Below, piece after piece: positions 43,726 to 51,963 of a DNA stretch of 61,417 nucleotides. Under the pieces are notes generated by a model. The model did not search any database, was not told the origin of the DNA, and worked only from the letters and a program-made list of their open reading frames with translations. Every line of letters starts with the position of its first letter. The first letter of the stretch is position 1. The position numbers and the translations under genes are program-made. The DNA is from Acholeplasmataceae bacterium (GTDB lineage Bacteria; Bacillota_I; Bacilli_A; Acholeplasmatales; Acholeplasmataceae): assembly GCA_018400755.1 (NCBI GenBank), contig JAGYLU010000005.1:1-61417 (forward strand), read 5' to 3'.

Positions 43726-43754
43726 ATCTTACCTTTTTACGGTCAAAAAGTCAA
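43726..43754 (-). promoter_or_regulatory. Promoter of the CNNM/CorC leader
   Basis: On the minus strand TTGACT (43749-43754), 17-bp spacer, TAAGAT (43726-43731). Confidence 0.7.
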
Positions 43755-43800
43755 GATATAGATATGTCTTGAAAGCATGGTCACATCACCATTGTTTTTG

Positions 43801-43829
43801 TTGCCGGCGCTCCTAGACTATGTTACAAT
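43801..43829 (+). promoter_or_regulatory. Promoter of the Na+/Ca2+ exchanger gene
   Basis: TTGCCG (43801-43806), 17-bp spacer, TACAAT (43824-43829). The resulting leader (about 115 nt) contains a T10 run at 43923-43932 but no clear hairpin. Confidence 0.55.
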
Positions 43830-43949
43830 ATAGACATGACATCAATCCCTATGGTATGGATCATGATCGCATCATCGACCATTGCCTAGGCAGCTGATTT
43901 TATGAAGTACCCGACGACAACGTTTTTTTTTTGAAGGAGCTGACAGCTT

Positions 43950-44945
43950 TTGGACGTTCTATTTCATCTTGCTGCACTCATTGCCGGTTTCATCTTTTTG
44001 ATCAAAGGCGCAGACTTCTTTGTTGTCTCAGCCAGTTCAATCGCCAAAAAATTCAATGTCCCGACCTTGATCATCGGACTGACCCTTGTCGCCTTTGGAA
44101 CCTCATTGCCTGAGCTTGCTGTCAGTTTTGCCGCTTCGATATCGGCCAAGCAACAAGGCATGACCGCTGATATTGCCATTGGCAACATCATCGGTTCGAA
44201 CATTGCGAACATGACGTTGATTTTGGGATTTACAGCGCTCATGGCTCCTGTCATCGTGAGAAAGAATATGTTCAAAAAGGAGTTCCCGATTTTGTTGCTG
44301 AGTTCGATTTTGATCCTCGTTGTCGCGCTCTTCTTTCAGCAGTCACTCGCAATCGTCTGGTGGGAGTCACTCTTGCTACTCGCTTTGTTTGGTCTCTATA
44401 TGTTCTATGTGTTAAAGTCCCCAAAGGACCAGTTGGCTCCTGAAGACTTGCATGTTGTTGATATGAAGAAAGCGATGATGCTTCTCTTGATTGGTTTGAT
44501 TGGTGTCACCCTCGGTGGATCCGCTGTGACATGGGGTGCTGAGAACTTGGCACTGAATTTCTTGGTCAACAGTTTCCATATGGATGCCACGAAAGCCACG
44601 ACCCTCGTCGGTTTGAGCATTGTCGCCCTTGGAACCTCACTTCCGGAATTGGTCACGTCCATGATGGCGGCCAAGAAAGGGGAAAATGAGATTGCCCTCG
44701 GAAACGTCGTCGGATCGAACATTTTCAATACGTTGCTCGTGGTCGGTCTTTCCGGCAGTGTGGTCAGTCTCGGAATCGAGCAAGCGGTCATCCTTGATAT
44801 GGGCATTGTGATCGCCATCACGGTGATTGTCCTGATCTTCTCATGGACCAAACATGTGATCACCCGCTTTGAAGGGCTCATACTCGGTCTGATCTATGTT
44901 GCCTATATCATCTTCATTATTATCCGATCACTTGGAATCTTCTAG
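43950..44945 (+). CDS. CaCA family Na+/Ca2+ (or K+) antiporter
   Basis: 331 aa with ten or so hydrophobic helices. The two alpha repeats are evident: LTLVAFGTSLPELAVSFAAS near the N-terminus and LSIVALGTSLPELVTSMMAA in the second half, each followed by a GNxxGSN motif (IGNIIGSNIANM and LGNVVGSNIFNT). It would export a divalent cation. The start is TTG at 43950, with GAAGGAG 10 nt upstream; no nearby ATG fits. It is next to the CNNM/CorC pair, forming a cation-transport cluster. Confidence 0.9.
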   Translation: MDVLFHLAALIAGFIFLIKGADFFVVSASSIAKKFNVPTLIIGLTLVAFGTSLPELAVSFAASISAKQQGMTADIAIGNIIGSNIANMTLILGFTALMAPVIVRKNMFKKEFPILLLSSILILVVALFFQQSLAIVWWESLLLLALFGLYMFYVLKSPKDQLAPEDLHVVDMKKAMMLLLIGLIGVTLGGSAVTWGAENLALNFLVNSFHMDATKATTLVGLSIVALGTSLPELVTSMMAAKKGENEIALGNVVGSNIFNTLLVVGLSGSVVSLGIEQAVILDMGIVIAITVIVLIFSWTKHVITRFEGLILGLIYVAYIIFIIIRSLGIF

Positions 44946-45623
44946 GATGTCAGATGACATCCTTTTTTTATTGAAAAAAGACAAAAGGATGGGCGCCAGA
45001 CAATCACAATCAATGATGTAGCTATCATGGGTAGCGGATGCGATGATTTCTGTTTCCTGATCTTTAAACGTTCTTTGAAGCATGTCAATATGTCCTTTTC
45101 TGATCACGTCATGCTCACCAAAAAGCAGCAGGAATGAGGCATCAATAGATCTTAGGAAACGCTTTGACAAAGCCTTTTGTGACAACATCAGCTTGTCATA
45201 GGGAGAGGCGTTCACACGACAGGATGCTTTGATGTCCTGAAGGGTTTTTGCGGACAATCCACGAAGGCTGGTGTTGACACCGGCAAGTGCGATCAGATCA
45301 CTTAAGTGAGGGCGTCGATGAAGTGCTTCCAAAATGGTGATCGCCCCGTCGGAGAACCCAAATAGAAACGGATTTTTAATGGCTAGATGATCCATCACTA
45401 AGAGCAGATCAAGCGCCATCAGTTCATAGGTGAGCGCTCCTTGGCACGTGCTTCTTCCATGGCACCGCTGGTCATAGCGGATGATCTCAAAATGATGTCG
45501 TAGCGCATCCGTCAGACGATCAAAAATCTCTTTTGACTCGTGGTTCCCATGGAGCATAATCAAAGGTGGTCCGGTGCCTGACCTGGTGTAGGCGATGCTG
45601 TTGTTGTTGATCTCCATCATCAT
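44928..45623 (-). CDS. Alpha/beta hydrolase
   Basis: 231 aa. LIMLHGNHESKEIF (oxyanion loop), LFGFSDGAITIL (nucleophile Ser), LLFGEHDVIR (acid) and the final His in SATHDSY give the triad. GGAGG lies 8 nt before the first of three ATGs (45623). Its last 18 nt overlap the end of the converging antiporter gene. The substrate is unknown. Confidence 0.85.
   Translation of the reverse strand: MMMEINNNSIAYTRSGTGPPLIMLHGNHESKEIFDRLTDALRHHFEIIRYDQRCHGRSTCQGALTYELMALDLLLVMDHLAIKNPFLFGFSDGAITILEALHRRPHLSDLIALAGVNTSLRGLSAKTLQDIKASCRVNASPYDKLMLSQKALSKRFLRSIDASFLLLFGEHDVIRKGHIDMLQRTFKDQETEIIASATHDSYIIDCDCLAPILLSFFNKKRMSSDILEDSK
44944..44969 (+). terminator. Terminator of the antiporter gene
   Basis: AGGATGTC-AGAT-GACATCCT stem with a T7 run. 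It lies inside the 3' end of the converging hydrolase gene. Confidence 0.85.
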
Positions 45624-45644
45624 CTATGGAACCTCCGATTTATG

Positions 45645-45663
45645 AAAAAAGGCCAGTGGCCTT
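45645..45663 (-). terminator. Terminator of rnpB
   Basis: On the minus strand AAGGCCACTGGCCTT followed by T residues, just after the 3' end of the RNase P RNA. Confidence 0.75.
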
Positions 45664-45668
45664 TGTTC

Positions 45669-46020
45669 ATGTCAATGTGCATAAGCCATGTTCTGTTCCC
45701 CTTGCGGGGTGTGACCATTTATCTCTGCACGGTGTCGTGCAGCACGCCGCGGCTTTGGTTCACCTTGGCATGTGCCCCTACCATATTTTGGGTTGCTAGC
45801 TTGAGGGGTTTACCGCGTTTCATCTTTTCGTTTCCGAAAAGCTCGTCTCTGTGGCACGTTACCCGTCCCGTCATAGTTGCCCTTAGACGTTTCGGAGCCG
45901 TTACGATTTCTCGTACCCTAAGTTATTGTTTCCTTAGGCACAAACACTACATCCATCACAGGATGTGCTAGCATGGACTTTCCTAACCTGCCAGGCAGGC
46001 TCGGTCACTTCCACTGACAT
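45669..46020 (-). ncRNA. rnpB: RNase P RNA (type B-like)
   Basis: A ~350-nt RNA that cleaves tRNA 5' leaders. On the minus strand it has the conserved GAGGAAAGTCC-type block (here GGTTAGGAAAGTCCATGC), the ACCCAAAATATGGTAGGGGC P15 region close to that of Bacillus, and ACAGAACATGGCTTAT near the 3' end. The ends pair: ATGTCAGTG (46012-46020) with CACATTGACAT (45669-45679), closing P1. A TATAAT (46025-46030 on the minus strand) sets the 5' end. ORFs seen in this region are not genes. Confidence 0.93.
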
Positions 46021-46049
46021 AACCATTATATCACTTTAACCCATAAACG

Positions 46050-46076
46050 AAAAAAAAACCGCTTATTCAGCGGTTT
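46050..46076 (-). terminator. Terminator of rplY
   Basis: On the minus strand AAACCGCT-GAATA-AGCGGTTT with following T8; the stop codon of the gene lies in the loop. Confidence 0.8.
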
Positions 46077-46668
46077 CATCGGAATTCTCTTCTTCAGTGT
46101 CAATGGGTTCAGCCACATCAGCGGTTTCCGGTTCTTCGGCACTAGCGGATTCCTTGATGGCGACGATAAGCGTGTCAGGATCATCTTTCAAGGTGATCGC
46201 TGCGTCAACAGTAAGGTCTTTGACGTAGATGGCATCGCCAACTTCTAGGGCACTGATGTCAACTTCGACATTCGAAATTCCGTGACCGACTGTATATTCG
46301 GCCTGAAGGCTCTGAATGCCTTGTTGAGCATAAGCACGTGATTGAAAGAATGCCTCTTTTCCGAGAATGACAATCGGAATCTGGGCGGAAATTGTCTCAG
46401 TTTCGGATACCCGATGTAGATCGAAATGGATGACGTCATTGGGCTTCAAAATGTGTGTCTGGACGTTCTTGAAATACACATTGTGGACAGCACCATCGAG
46501 GGTGACCTTGAAGGTCATGTTATGACCATAGGTCTTGATGGCTTCCATAATGTCTTTGAGATCGGCCTGAACCGACACAGAATCAATTGACTTCCCGAAC
46601 ATATTGCCTGGCACCAGGTGTCTGGCACGAATCGCATTCAGTTTCTCAGTACGTTTTTCGAGTTTCAT
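46063..46668 (-). CDS. rplY: 50S ribosomal protein L25/general stress protein Ctc
   Basis: 201 aa: the 5S-rRNA-binding N-terminal domain (residues 1-95, with HNVYFKNVQTHILKPNDVIH and FDLHRV) and the C-terminal TL5/Ctc domain (GHGISNVEVDISALEVGDAI), plus an acidic Glu-rich tail of 25 residues. TAAGGAG precedes the ATG. The first residues lack the usual RxxxGK loop fully intact, but the fold is clear. It is separated from pnp by a long inverted repeat. Confidence 0.88.
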   Translation of the reverse strand: MKLEKRTEKLNAIRARHLVPGNMFGKSIDSVSVQADLKDIMEAIKTYGHNMTFKVTLDGAVHNVYFKNVQTHILKPNDVIHFDLHRVSETETISAQIPIVILGKEAFFQSRAYAQQGIQSLQAEYTVGHGISNVEVDISALEVGDAIYVKDLTVDAAITLKDDPDTLIVAIKESASAEEPETADVAEPIDTEEENSDETAE

Positions 46669-46710
46669 AATTGGCTCCTTATTAAGTGTTTGTCCTTATT
46701 AAAAGTATAT

Positions 46711-46759
46711 CACGAGGCCGTCCAGATGTCTATCAGCAAACCCTTCGGAAGGCCTCGTG
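46711..46759. repeat. Inverted repeat between pnp and rplY
   Basis: CACGAGGCC (46711-46719) and GGCCTCGTG (46751-46759) form a perfect 9-bp GC-rich stem around a 31-nt loop. On the minus strand it comes just before a TATACT box (46704-46709) for rplY, with no T run. It may be the 3' end structure of the pnp mRNA, an RNase III-type site, or an operator; sequence alone does not decide. Confidence 0.5.
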
Positions 46760-46785
46760 TCATGTTAATAAATGGCTTTTTAAGG

Positions 46786-48921
46786 CTATTTAACGCTGCT
46801 CAATGCATCTTTTCTGGACAGATCGACACGGCCCTTGTCATCGATACCGATGCACTTGACAAGAATTTGGTCGCCCTTCGATACAACGCTTTCTACTTTT
46901 TCAATCCGTTCTTTGGCAAGTCTTGAGATATGGACAAGGCCTTCTGTGCCTGGCCATAGTTGGACGAAGCAGCCGAATTTCTCAATTCGGGTGACAATGC
47001 CTTCATAGATCTTGCCGACTTCAGGTTCCCTGACCAAGTCGAGGATCCGTTGCGCAGCACTTTCAATCCAAGCTGTTTCCATATGCATCAGGAAGACACG
47101 ACCATCTTGCTCGATATCGATCTTGACACCGTTGTTGTCCTCAATGATCTGGTTGATGATCTTCCCACCTGATCCGATGATGTCCCTGATCTTGTCAGGC
47201 TTAATCTTGATCATCTTGACCTTCGGTGCATACTTTGACAGGTCTTTTCTGACACTCGGAATGGTTTCAAGCATGTGGTTCAGGATATGAATACGACTGA
47301 GTCTTGCCTGTTCTAGGGCCTCAGCCAAAATGTCTTCGGTGATACCGTCAATCTTGATGTCCATCTGGAGGGATGTGATCCCATCCATGGTTCCGGCAAC
47401 CTTGAAGTCCATATCACCTTCATGATCTTCCATCCCTTGGATGTCAGAAAGGACTGTATAGTTTTTGCCGTCCATGATCAGTCCCATCGCGATACCCGCG
47501 ACCGGTGCTTTGATCGGGACACCAGCAGCCATGAGTGCCATCGTTCCAGCACAGATGGTTGCCTGAGAGCTTGATCCATTTGATTCAAGTGTTTCACCGA
47601 CGATGCGAATGGTGTATGGGAACTCTTCTTCATCGGGCAGGACTTGCAACAACGCCCGCTCACCAAGCGCACCATGGCCGACTTCACGACGTCCTGGGGA
47701 CATGTAACGACCGGTTTCACCAACGCTATAGGCAGGGAAATTGTAGTGCAACATGAAGCGCTTTGAATCCTCGAGGCCAAGGCCATCGATGATTTGGTTT
47801 TCTCCAAGCGCACCAAGTGTCAAAACACCCAAAGCCTGAGTCTGTCCACGTGTGAACAAGGCGGAGCCATGAGCCCGCGGCAAGACATCAACGCGTGAGC
47901 TCAGCGGTCTGATCTCATCGACCTTACGGCCATCGGGGCGAATTTTATCTTCTGTGATCAGACGGCGCATTTCCTTGGTAACGATCTCATCAAGCACCGC
48001 TTTGACCTGTTTGACATAGTTGACCTGGGCTTTGTCATCATAGACTTTGATCCCATCGATATCTTTGAAGAATGACTTCTTTGAAAATTCCTCAACCGTT
48101 TCTTCCTTGATGGCATCAAGGGTACGGTAACGTTCGAGTTTGTCATGGATGCCAACGGCAGCGATCAAACGCTCATAGGCGTGGTCATGAACAAGTGCTC
48201 TGACGTCATCTTCGATTTCAAAGACATCAATCGCCATTTTTTCCTTGCTGAGTTCCTGATAAATGGTTTCTTGGAATGCCACGAGTTCTTTGATATGTTC
48301 ATGTCCGAACATGATCGCTTTGAGCATATCTGTTTCATTGACCTGCTTGGCACCGGCCTCAACCATGTTGACGGCATGCTTGGTGCCAGATACGATCAAA
48401 TCAATGTCACTTGCTTCTGCTTGTTCTACCGTTGGGTTGACGATAAGTTCACCATTGACCCGGCCAACCTTGACGCCGGCAATCGGACCATTGAATGGAA
48501 TATCGGAAATGCCTAAGGCAATCGATGCCCCCAGCATCGCAGCCATTTCAGGGGTGCAATCGGGATCACTGCTTAGGACTGTATTGATGCTTTGAACCTC
48601 ATTTTTAAAGCCTTCCGGAAACAGCGGACGAATGGGTCTGTCAATCAGTCTTGACGTCAATGTCTCATGTTCGGAAGGGCGTCCTTCACGTCTTAAGAAT
48701 CCACCGGGAATCTTACCGGCGGCATACAGTTTTTCTTGATAAATCACGAGTAGGGGGAAGAATGGGAGTGTCGATGCCTCATGTCCGGCGGCGACCGCCG
48801 ACAAGACGACCGAATCGCCATAACTGACGAGTGCCGAACCGGCTGCCTGTTTGGCAACTTCGCCGATTTCGACACGCAGGACTCTGCCTCCAAGTGTCGT
48901 TTCGTAAACCTTTTTGTCCAT
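46786..48921 (-). CDS. pnp: Polyribonucleotide nucleotidyltransferase
   Basis: 711 aa, full length. PNPase degrades RNA 3' to 5' using phosphate. Two RNase PH domains ([19 protein letters not shown] and [15 protein letters not shown]), then a KH domain ([20 protein letters not shown]) and an S1 domain ([20 protein letters not shown]). AAGGAG precedes the ATG; TATAAT at 48971-48976 on the minus strand suggests a promoter. It follows rpsO in the usual rpsO-pnp order. In many bacteria PNPase and RNase III control this mRNA leader. Confidence 0.95.
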   Translation of the reverse strand: MDKKVYETTLGGRVLRVEIGEVAKQAAGSALVSYGDSVVLSAVAAGHEASTLPFFPLLVIYQEKLYAAGKIPGGFLRREGRPSEHETLTSRLIDRPIRPLFPEGFKNEVQSINTVLSSDPDCTPEMAAMLGASIALGISDIPFNGPIAGVKVGRVNGELIVNPTVEQAEASDIDLIVSGTKHAVNMVEAGAKQVNETDMLKAIMFGHEHIKELVAFQETIYQELSKEKMAIDVFEIEDDVRALVHDHAYERLIAAVGIHDKLERYRTLDAIKEETVEEFSKKSFFKDIDGIKVYDDKAQVNYVKQVKAVLDEIVTKEMRRLITEDKIRPDGRKVDEIRPLSSRVDVLPRAHGSALFTRGQTQALGVLTLGALGENQIIDGLGLEDSKRFMLHYNFPAYSVGETGRYMSPGRREVGHGALGERALLQVLPDEEEFPYTIRIVGETLESNGSSSQATICAGTMALMAAGVPIKAPVAGIAMGLIMDGKNYTVLSDIQGMEDHEGDMDFKVAGTMDGITSLQMDIKIDGITEDILAEALEQARLSRIHILNHMLETIPSVRKDLSKYAPKVKMIKIKPDKIRDIIGSGGKIINQIIEDNNGVKIDIEQDGRVFLMHMETAWIESAAQRILDLVREPEVGKIYEGIVTRIEKFGCFVQLWPGTEGLVHISRLAKERIEKVESVVSKGDQILVKCIGIDDKGRVDLSRKDALSSVK

Positions 48922-48995
48922 GGATATAAAATCTCCTTCATTTTATATGTCTCTTATTTTAACCTTATCTATTATACCACAGTTTGACCGTGGAT

Positions 48996-49022
48996 AAAAA
49001 AAAGATTGCATGAGCAATCTTT
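48996..49022 (-). terminator. Terminator of rpsO
   Basis: On the minus strand AAAGATTGC-TCAT-GCAATCTTT followed by T8; the rpsO stop codon is part of the stem. Confidence 0.85.
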
Positions 49023-49290
49023 AGCGACGCAATCCTAGGCGTTGGATAAGCGTCTGGTAACGCTGAACGTCCTGATGTCTCAAATACTTGAGCAGGCGTC
49101 GTCTGTTACCGATCATCTTATAAAGGCCGCGACGTGAATGGAAATCATGGATGTGTTCTTGCAGATGTTCGTTCAGATGGTTGATTTCATGTGTCAGTAT
49201 CGCAATCTGCACTTCCGGTGATCCCGTGTCGCCTTCCTTGATTTGGTAGGCCTTGATGAGTTCAGTCTTCTTCTCTTTGCTGAGTGCCAT
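49021..49290 (-). CDS. rpsO: 30S ribosomal protein S15
   Basis: 89 aa, standard length. [20 protein letters not shown], then [20 protein letters not shown] and a final RLGLRR are the family signature. S15 binds helix 22 of 16S rRNA early in 30S assembly and often represses its own mRNA. The ATG at 49290 (AAGGAAGAG upstream) matches the family start MALSKEKK; an earlier in-frame start is 8 codons upstream and unsupported. Confidence 0.95.
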   Translation of the reverse strand: MALSKEKKTELIKAYQIKEGDTGSPEVQIAILTHEINHLNEHLQEHIHDFHSRRGLYKMIGNRRRLLKYLRHQDVQRYQTLIQRLGLRR

Positions 49291-49360
49291 CGTTTCTCTT
49301 CCTTTCCCGGTCAACGAAAGTGATGGGTTGGCATTCCCGATCCCTTGTTGCCGCTTATTA

Positions 49361-49388
49361 ATTGTATCATGTTTTTCCTAAATTGCAA
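49361..49388 (-). promoter_or_regulatory. Promoter of rpsO
   Basis: On the minus strand TTGCAA (49383-49388), 16-bp spacer, TACAAT (49361-49366). The leader of about 65 nt could carry the S15 autoregulatory site; it was not folded. Confidence 0.65.
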
Positions 49389-49408
49389 GGATTATGGGGG
49401 ATGATCTC

Positions 49409-49732
49409 TCAAATCTTGACAAACTGGTCGACGGTGATGATGAAGACTGTCGCGCCACCAACCTCAACCTCGATTGGCAGTGCTGAAAATGCGCCAAACT
49501 CATTGACAATGGTGTTAGGGACGAGTTTGGTGCGCTTCTTGCTGTGCGCTTCGATGACCTCAAGTGCTTGTGCGACCTTCTCATCGTTGACACCAATCAG
49601 GAATGTGACGTTTCCCGCCCGTAAGAACCCACCGGTTGTTGAAAGCCTTGTCGAAAAAAACTTGTCCTTGACCAGGGCTTTCTGGACTTTGTTGGCATCA
49701 TCATTTGACACAATGGCAATAATCAGTTTCAT
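49409..49732 (-). CDS. darA: Cyclic di-AMP receptor, PII-like (DarA/PstA/YaaQ)
   Basis: 107 aa, the family length. The signature RLSTTGGFLRAGNVTFLIGV and the start MKLIIAIVSNDDANKV are characteristic. DarA is a PII-like trimer that binds c-di-AMP; its output is not established. GAGGTGAC precedes the ATG. It sits 36 nt after ribF, in an operon with truB and ribF. Its presence implies that the organism makes c-di-AMP, although no cyclase is in this window. Confidence 0.92.
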   Translation of the reverse strand: MKLIIAIVSNDDANKVQKALVKDKFFSTRLSTTGGFLRAGNVTFLIGVNDEKVAQALEVIEAHSKKRTKLVPNTIVNEFGAFSALPIEVEVGGATVFIITVDQFVKI

Positions 49733-49768
49733 AGTTAGTCACCTCGTCTAAATTTTATCACAAAGATT

Positions 49769-50659
49769 CTAGATTGTCAGTTTTCTAATCGTTGATTCGT
49801 CTTTTTGGAGTTGCTCAATCAATGCTTTCCGACCAGAAAACTTCATTTCCGGACGCAAATAGGCGAAGAAGGCGACATCCACGGTCTTGCCATAGAGAGC
49901 CTCATCAAAATCAAGGATGTAGACCTCTAAGCGACGGTTGCTCGAATAATTCAGGGTTGGATTGTTTCCGATATTGGCCATGGCACTATACCAGACGTGA
50001 TCCACTTGAACCTTGACGTAATAGACACCGTTCTTGGGAATGACATAACTCATGTAATCAATATTCGCGGTTGGAAACCCCAATTTCCGTCCGACGGCGT
50101 TGCCGTGGACAACCACGCCTTTGATGACATAGTGACGATTCAAAAGCTTCCGGGCGGTTTGGATATCCCCCTCATGAATGAGATCCTTGATGTAGGTTGT
50201 GGAGACCCGGGTGTGATTATAGAGCATGTCATCCACCACAACAACCTCAAACTCATCTGCCAAAGTATCCACTGATCCTTCGCCTTGATACCCGAAACGG
50301 GCATCACGGCCAAGAATCAGACGTTTCACATTGAGGGCCTTGAGGCCTTCAATAAAGGTCTTTGAAGACATCTTTGAGAACGCCTCATCGAAGGTGACGA
50401 TGAAGACATCATCCAAAACGTAAGCCCCAAGCAATTCGATTTTGTCCGCGGTGCTGGTCAAAGTCCGAATATCCTTTTTTCTAAGCACTTTGGCGGGATG
50501 GGGATCAAATGTCATCAATGCGTGCTTCGTGTCAGGATAGAGCATCAATCGCTCGATCAGCTGTTGATGACCGGCATGGATGCCATCGAAATTACCGATG
50601 GTGAGGGTGATGGGGTGATCACATCTGAGTTGGTCGAATGTATCTTTGATGATGGTCAT
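49769..50659 (-). CDS. ribF: Bifunctional riboflavin kinase/FAD synthetase
   Basis: 296 aa. The N-terminal FMN adenylyltransferase has LTIGNFDGIHAGHQQLIERL and RDARFGYQGEGSVDTL; the C-terminal riboflavin kinase has GRKLGFPTANID and PKNGVYYVKVQVDHVWYSAM. It makes FMN and then FAD. Its start overlaps the end of truB by 4 nt, the typical truB-ribF pair. Confidence 0.95.
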   Translation of the reverse strand: MTIIKDTFDQLRCDHPITLTIGNFDGIHAGHQQLIERLMLYPDTKHALMTFDPHPAKVLRKKDIRTLTSTADKIELLGAYVLDDVFIVTFDEAFSKMSSKTFIEGLKALNVKRLILGRDARFGYQGEGSVDTLADEFEVVVVDDMLYNHTRVSTTYIKDLIHEGDIQTARKLLNRHYVIKGVVVHGNAVGRKLGFPTANIDYMSYVIPKNGVYYVKVQVDHVWYSAMANIGNNPTLNYSSNRRLEVYILDFDEALYGKTVDVAFFAYLRPEMKFSGRKALIEQLQKDESTIRKLTI

Positions 50660-51516
50660 GATCTCTCCTCAAACATATAAATGGGCCGAAATGCGCCTGA
50701 CGGTTCTGGTTCATAATAGGCAATCCACTTCTCTTGCTCGTCGGTTGCGACAAACGCTTCCTTGAGAGACGTCTGACGGTCATCTAGCTTGACCCCATTA
50801 CGAGCCAATCTGGCGATGTACGGCTCTAGTCTGACTTTGGGGGTGGATTCAAACAAGGTTTCAATCGGGATGATATCGTTTTTGGTCAAAGCATCAAGCC
50901 GTTTGGCATCATGGACTCTAAAAGGGCCTACTGAAAGCCTTGTCAAGCTTCTAAGTGCGCCATATGTGCCAAGCTCAGACGCGATATCGACAGCCAGACT
51001 ACGGATATATGTCCCTTTCGAGACAGTGGTCACAAATGAGAACACACCATCTTTGAGCGGCTCATCAATCGTGATCGCATGGATCACAACGTCTCTGGGC
51101 TCACGTTCGATCTCAACACCCTTGCGGGCCAGATCATAGAGCTTCTTCCCGTCCTTCTTGATGGCTGAATACATCGGAGGCACTTGTTGATACCCGCCAA
51201 CAAAGCTTTTTAGAACGTCTTGCAGACGATTGGGTTCAACGAACGTCTCATTTGTTTTGACTGGTGTGCCGGTCACGTCATAGGTATCATAATGGGTACC
51301 GAGCTCAACCGTTGCATGATACGACTTTTCTGACCCTGAAAACAGGTATGCGAGCTTGGTCGCCCGTCCCAGACAGATGATCATCAATCCTTCGGCAAAC
51401 GGGTCAAGCGTTCCGGTGTGTCCGGCCTTGTCCGCGTTTAAAAGACGTCTTGTCAGACGGGTCACATCAAAGGAGGTCATATTCTTTTCTTTGTCGACAA
51501 GGACGAAACCATTCAT
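50656..51516 (-). CDS. truB: tRNA pseudouridine(55) synthase
   Basis: 286 aa from the ATG at 51516, which begins MNGFVLVDKEKNMTSFDV, the family start. The catalytic Asp is in KAGHTGTLDPFAEGLMIICL, with YQQVPPMYSAIKKDGKKLYD later. A TATAAT box at 51533-51538 (minus strand) falls over two upstream ATGs, so they are probably untranslated; GGTGATT lies just before the chosen start. The product modifies U55 in the T loop of tRNAs. Confidence 0.92.
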   Translation of the reverse strand: MNGFVLVDKEKNMTSFDVTRLTRRLLNADKAGHTGTLDPFAEGLMIICLGRATKLAYLFSGSEKSYHATVELGTHYDTYDVTGTPVKTNETFVEPNRLQDVLKSFVGGYQQVPPMYSAIKKDGKKLYDLARKGVEIEREPRDVVIHAITIDEPLKDGVFSFVTTVSKGTYIRSLAVDIASELGTYGALRSLTRLSVGPFRVHDAKRLDALTKNDIIPIETLFESTPKVRLEPYIARLARNGVKLDDRQTSLKEAFVATDEQEKWIAYYEPEPSGAFRPIYMFEERS

Positions 51517-51554
51517 CTGAATCACCGTCATCATTATACCTTGAAAAGTTCGAA

Positions 51555-51577
51555 AAAAAAGCACTCGCGTGCTTTTT
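51555..51577 (-). terminator. Terminator of trxA
   Basis: On the minus strand AAAAAGCAC-GCGA-GTGCTTTTT with a long T run, ending trxA just before truB. Confidence 0.85.
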
Positions 51578-51887
51578 ACATGAACTGCTTCATCCAGGAT
51601 GCGATGCGTTCCTTGGGTTGGTAGCCAGCCTGACGGTCAACTTCCTCACCGTCTTTATAGAGGACAACCGTAGGGACGCTTCTGATGCCTGCCTCAATCG
51701 CTTGTGGGCGGAAAAGGTCAATGTCAACCCTGAAAAATTTGGCATCCGTCAGCTCAGTGCTCAAAGATTCAAGAACAGGTTTGAGCATTTTGCATGGTCC
51801 ACACCACGTCGCGTAATACTGCACAACAACGAGTCCCTGTTGGCCGATCACGTTTTGATACGTCATGTCATTGGTATACTCAATCAT
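51576..51887 (-). CDS. trxA: Thioredoxin
   Basis: 103 aa cytosolic thioredoxin with the active site YATWCGPCKM (Cys29 and Cys32) and cis-proline RSVPTVVLYKDG. It reduces protein disulfides and serves reductases such as the MsrA encoded further right. Own promoter and terminator, so monocistronic. Confidence 0.95.
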   Translation of the reverse strand: MIEYTNDMTYQNVIGQQGLVVVQYYATWCGPCKMLKPVLESLSTELTDAKFFRVDIDLFRPQAIEAGIRSVPTVVLYKDGEEVDRQAGYQPKERIASWMKQFM

Positions 51888-51924
51888 TAAGAATTCCTCA
51901 TTTCTTTAATATTGGTCTAATTCC

Positions 51925-51953
51925 ATTATAGTGGATAACGTTTGAATTTTCAA
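51925..51953 (-). promoter_or_regulatory. Promoter of trxA
   Basis: On the minus strand TTGAAA (51948-51953), 17-bp spacer, TATAAT (51925-51930). Confidence 0.8.
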
Positions 51954-51963
51954 GTCTTAAGCA

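Noticed and set aside
45642-45971. 109-codon open frame on the plus strand
   Set aside because: It lies within the RNase P RNA gene; the conserved RNA motifs explain the sequence.
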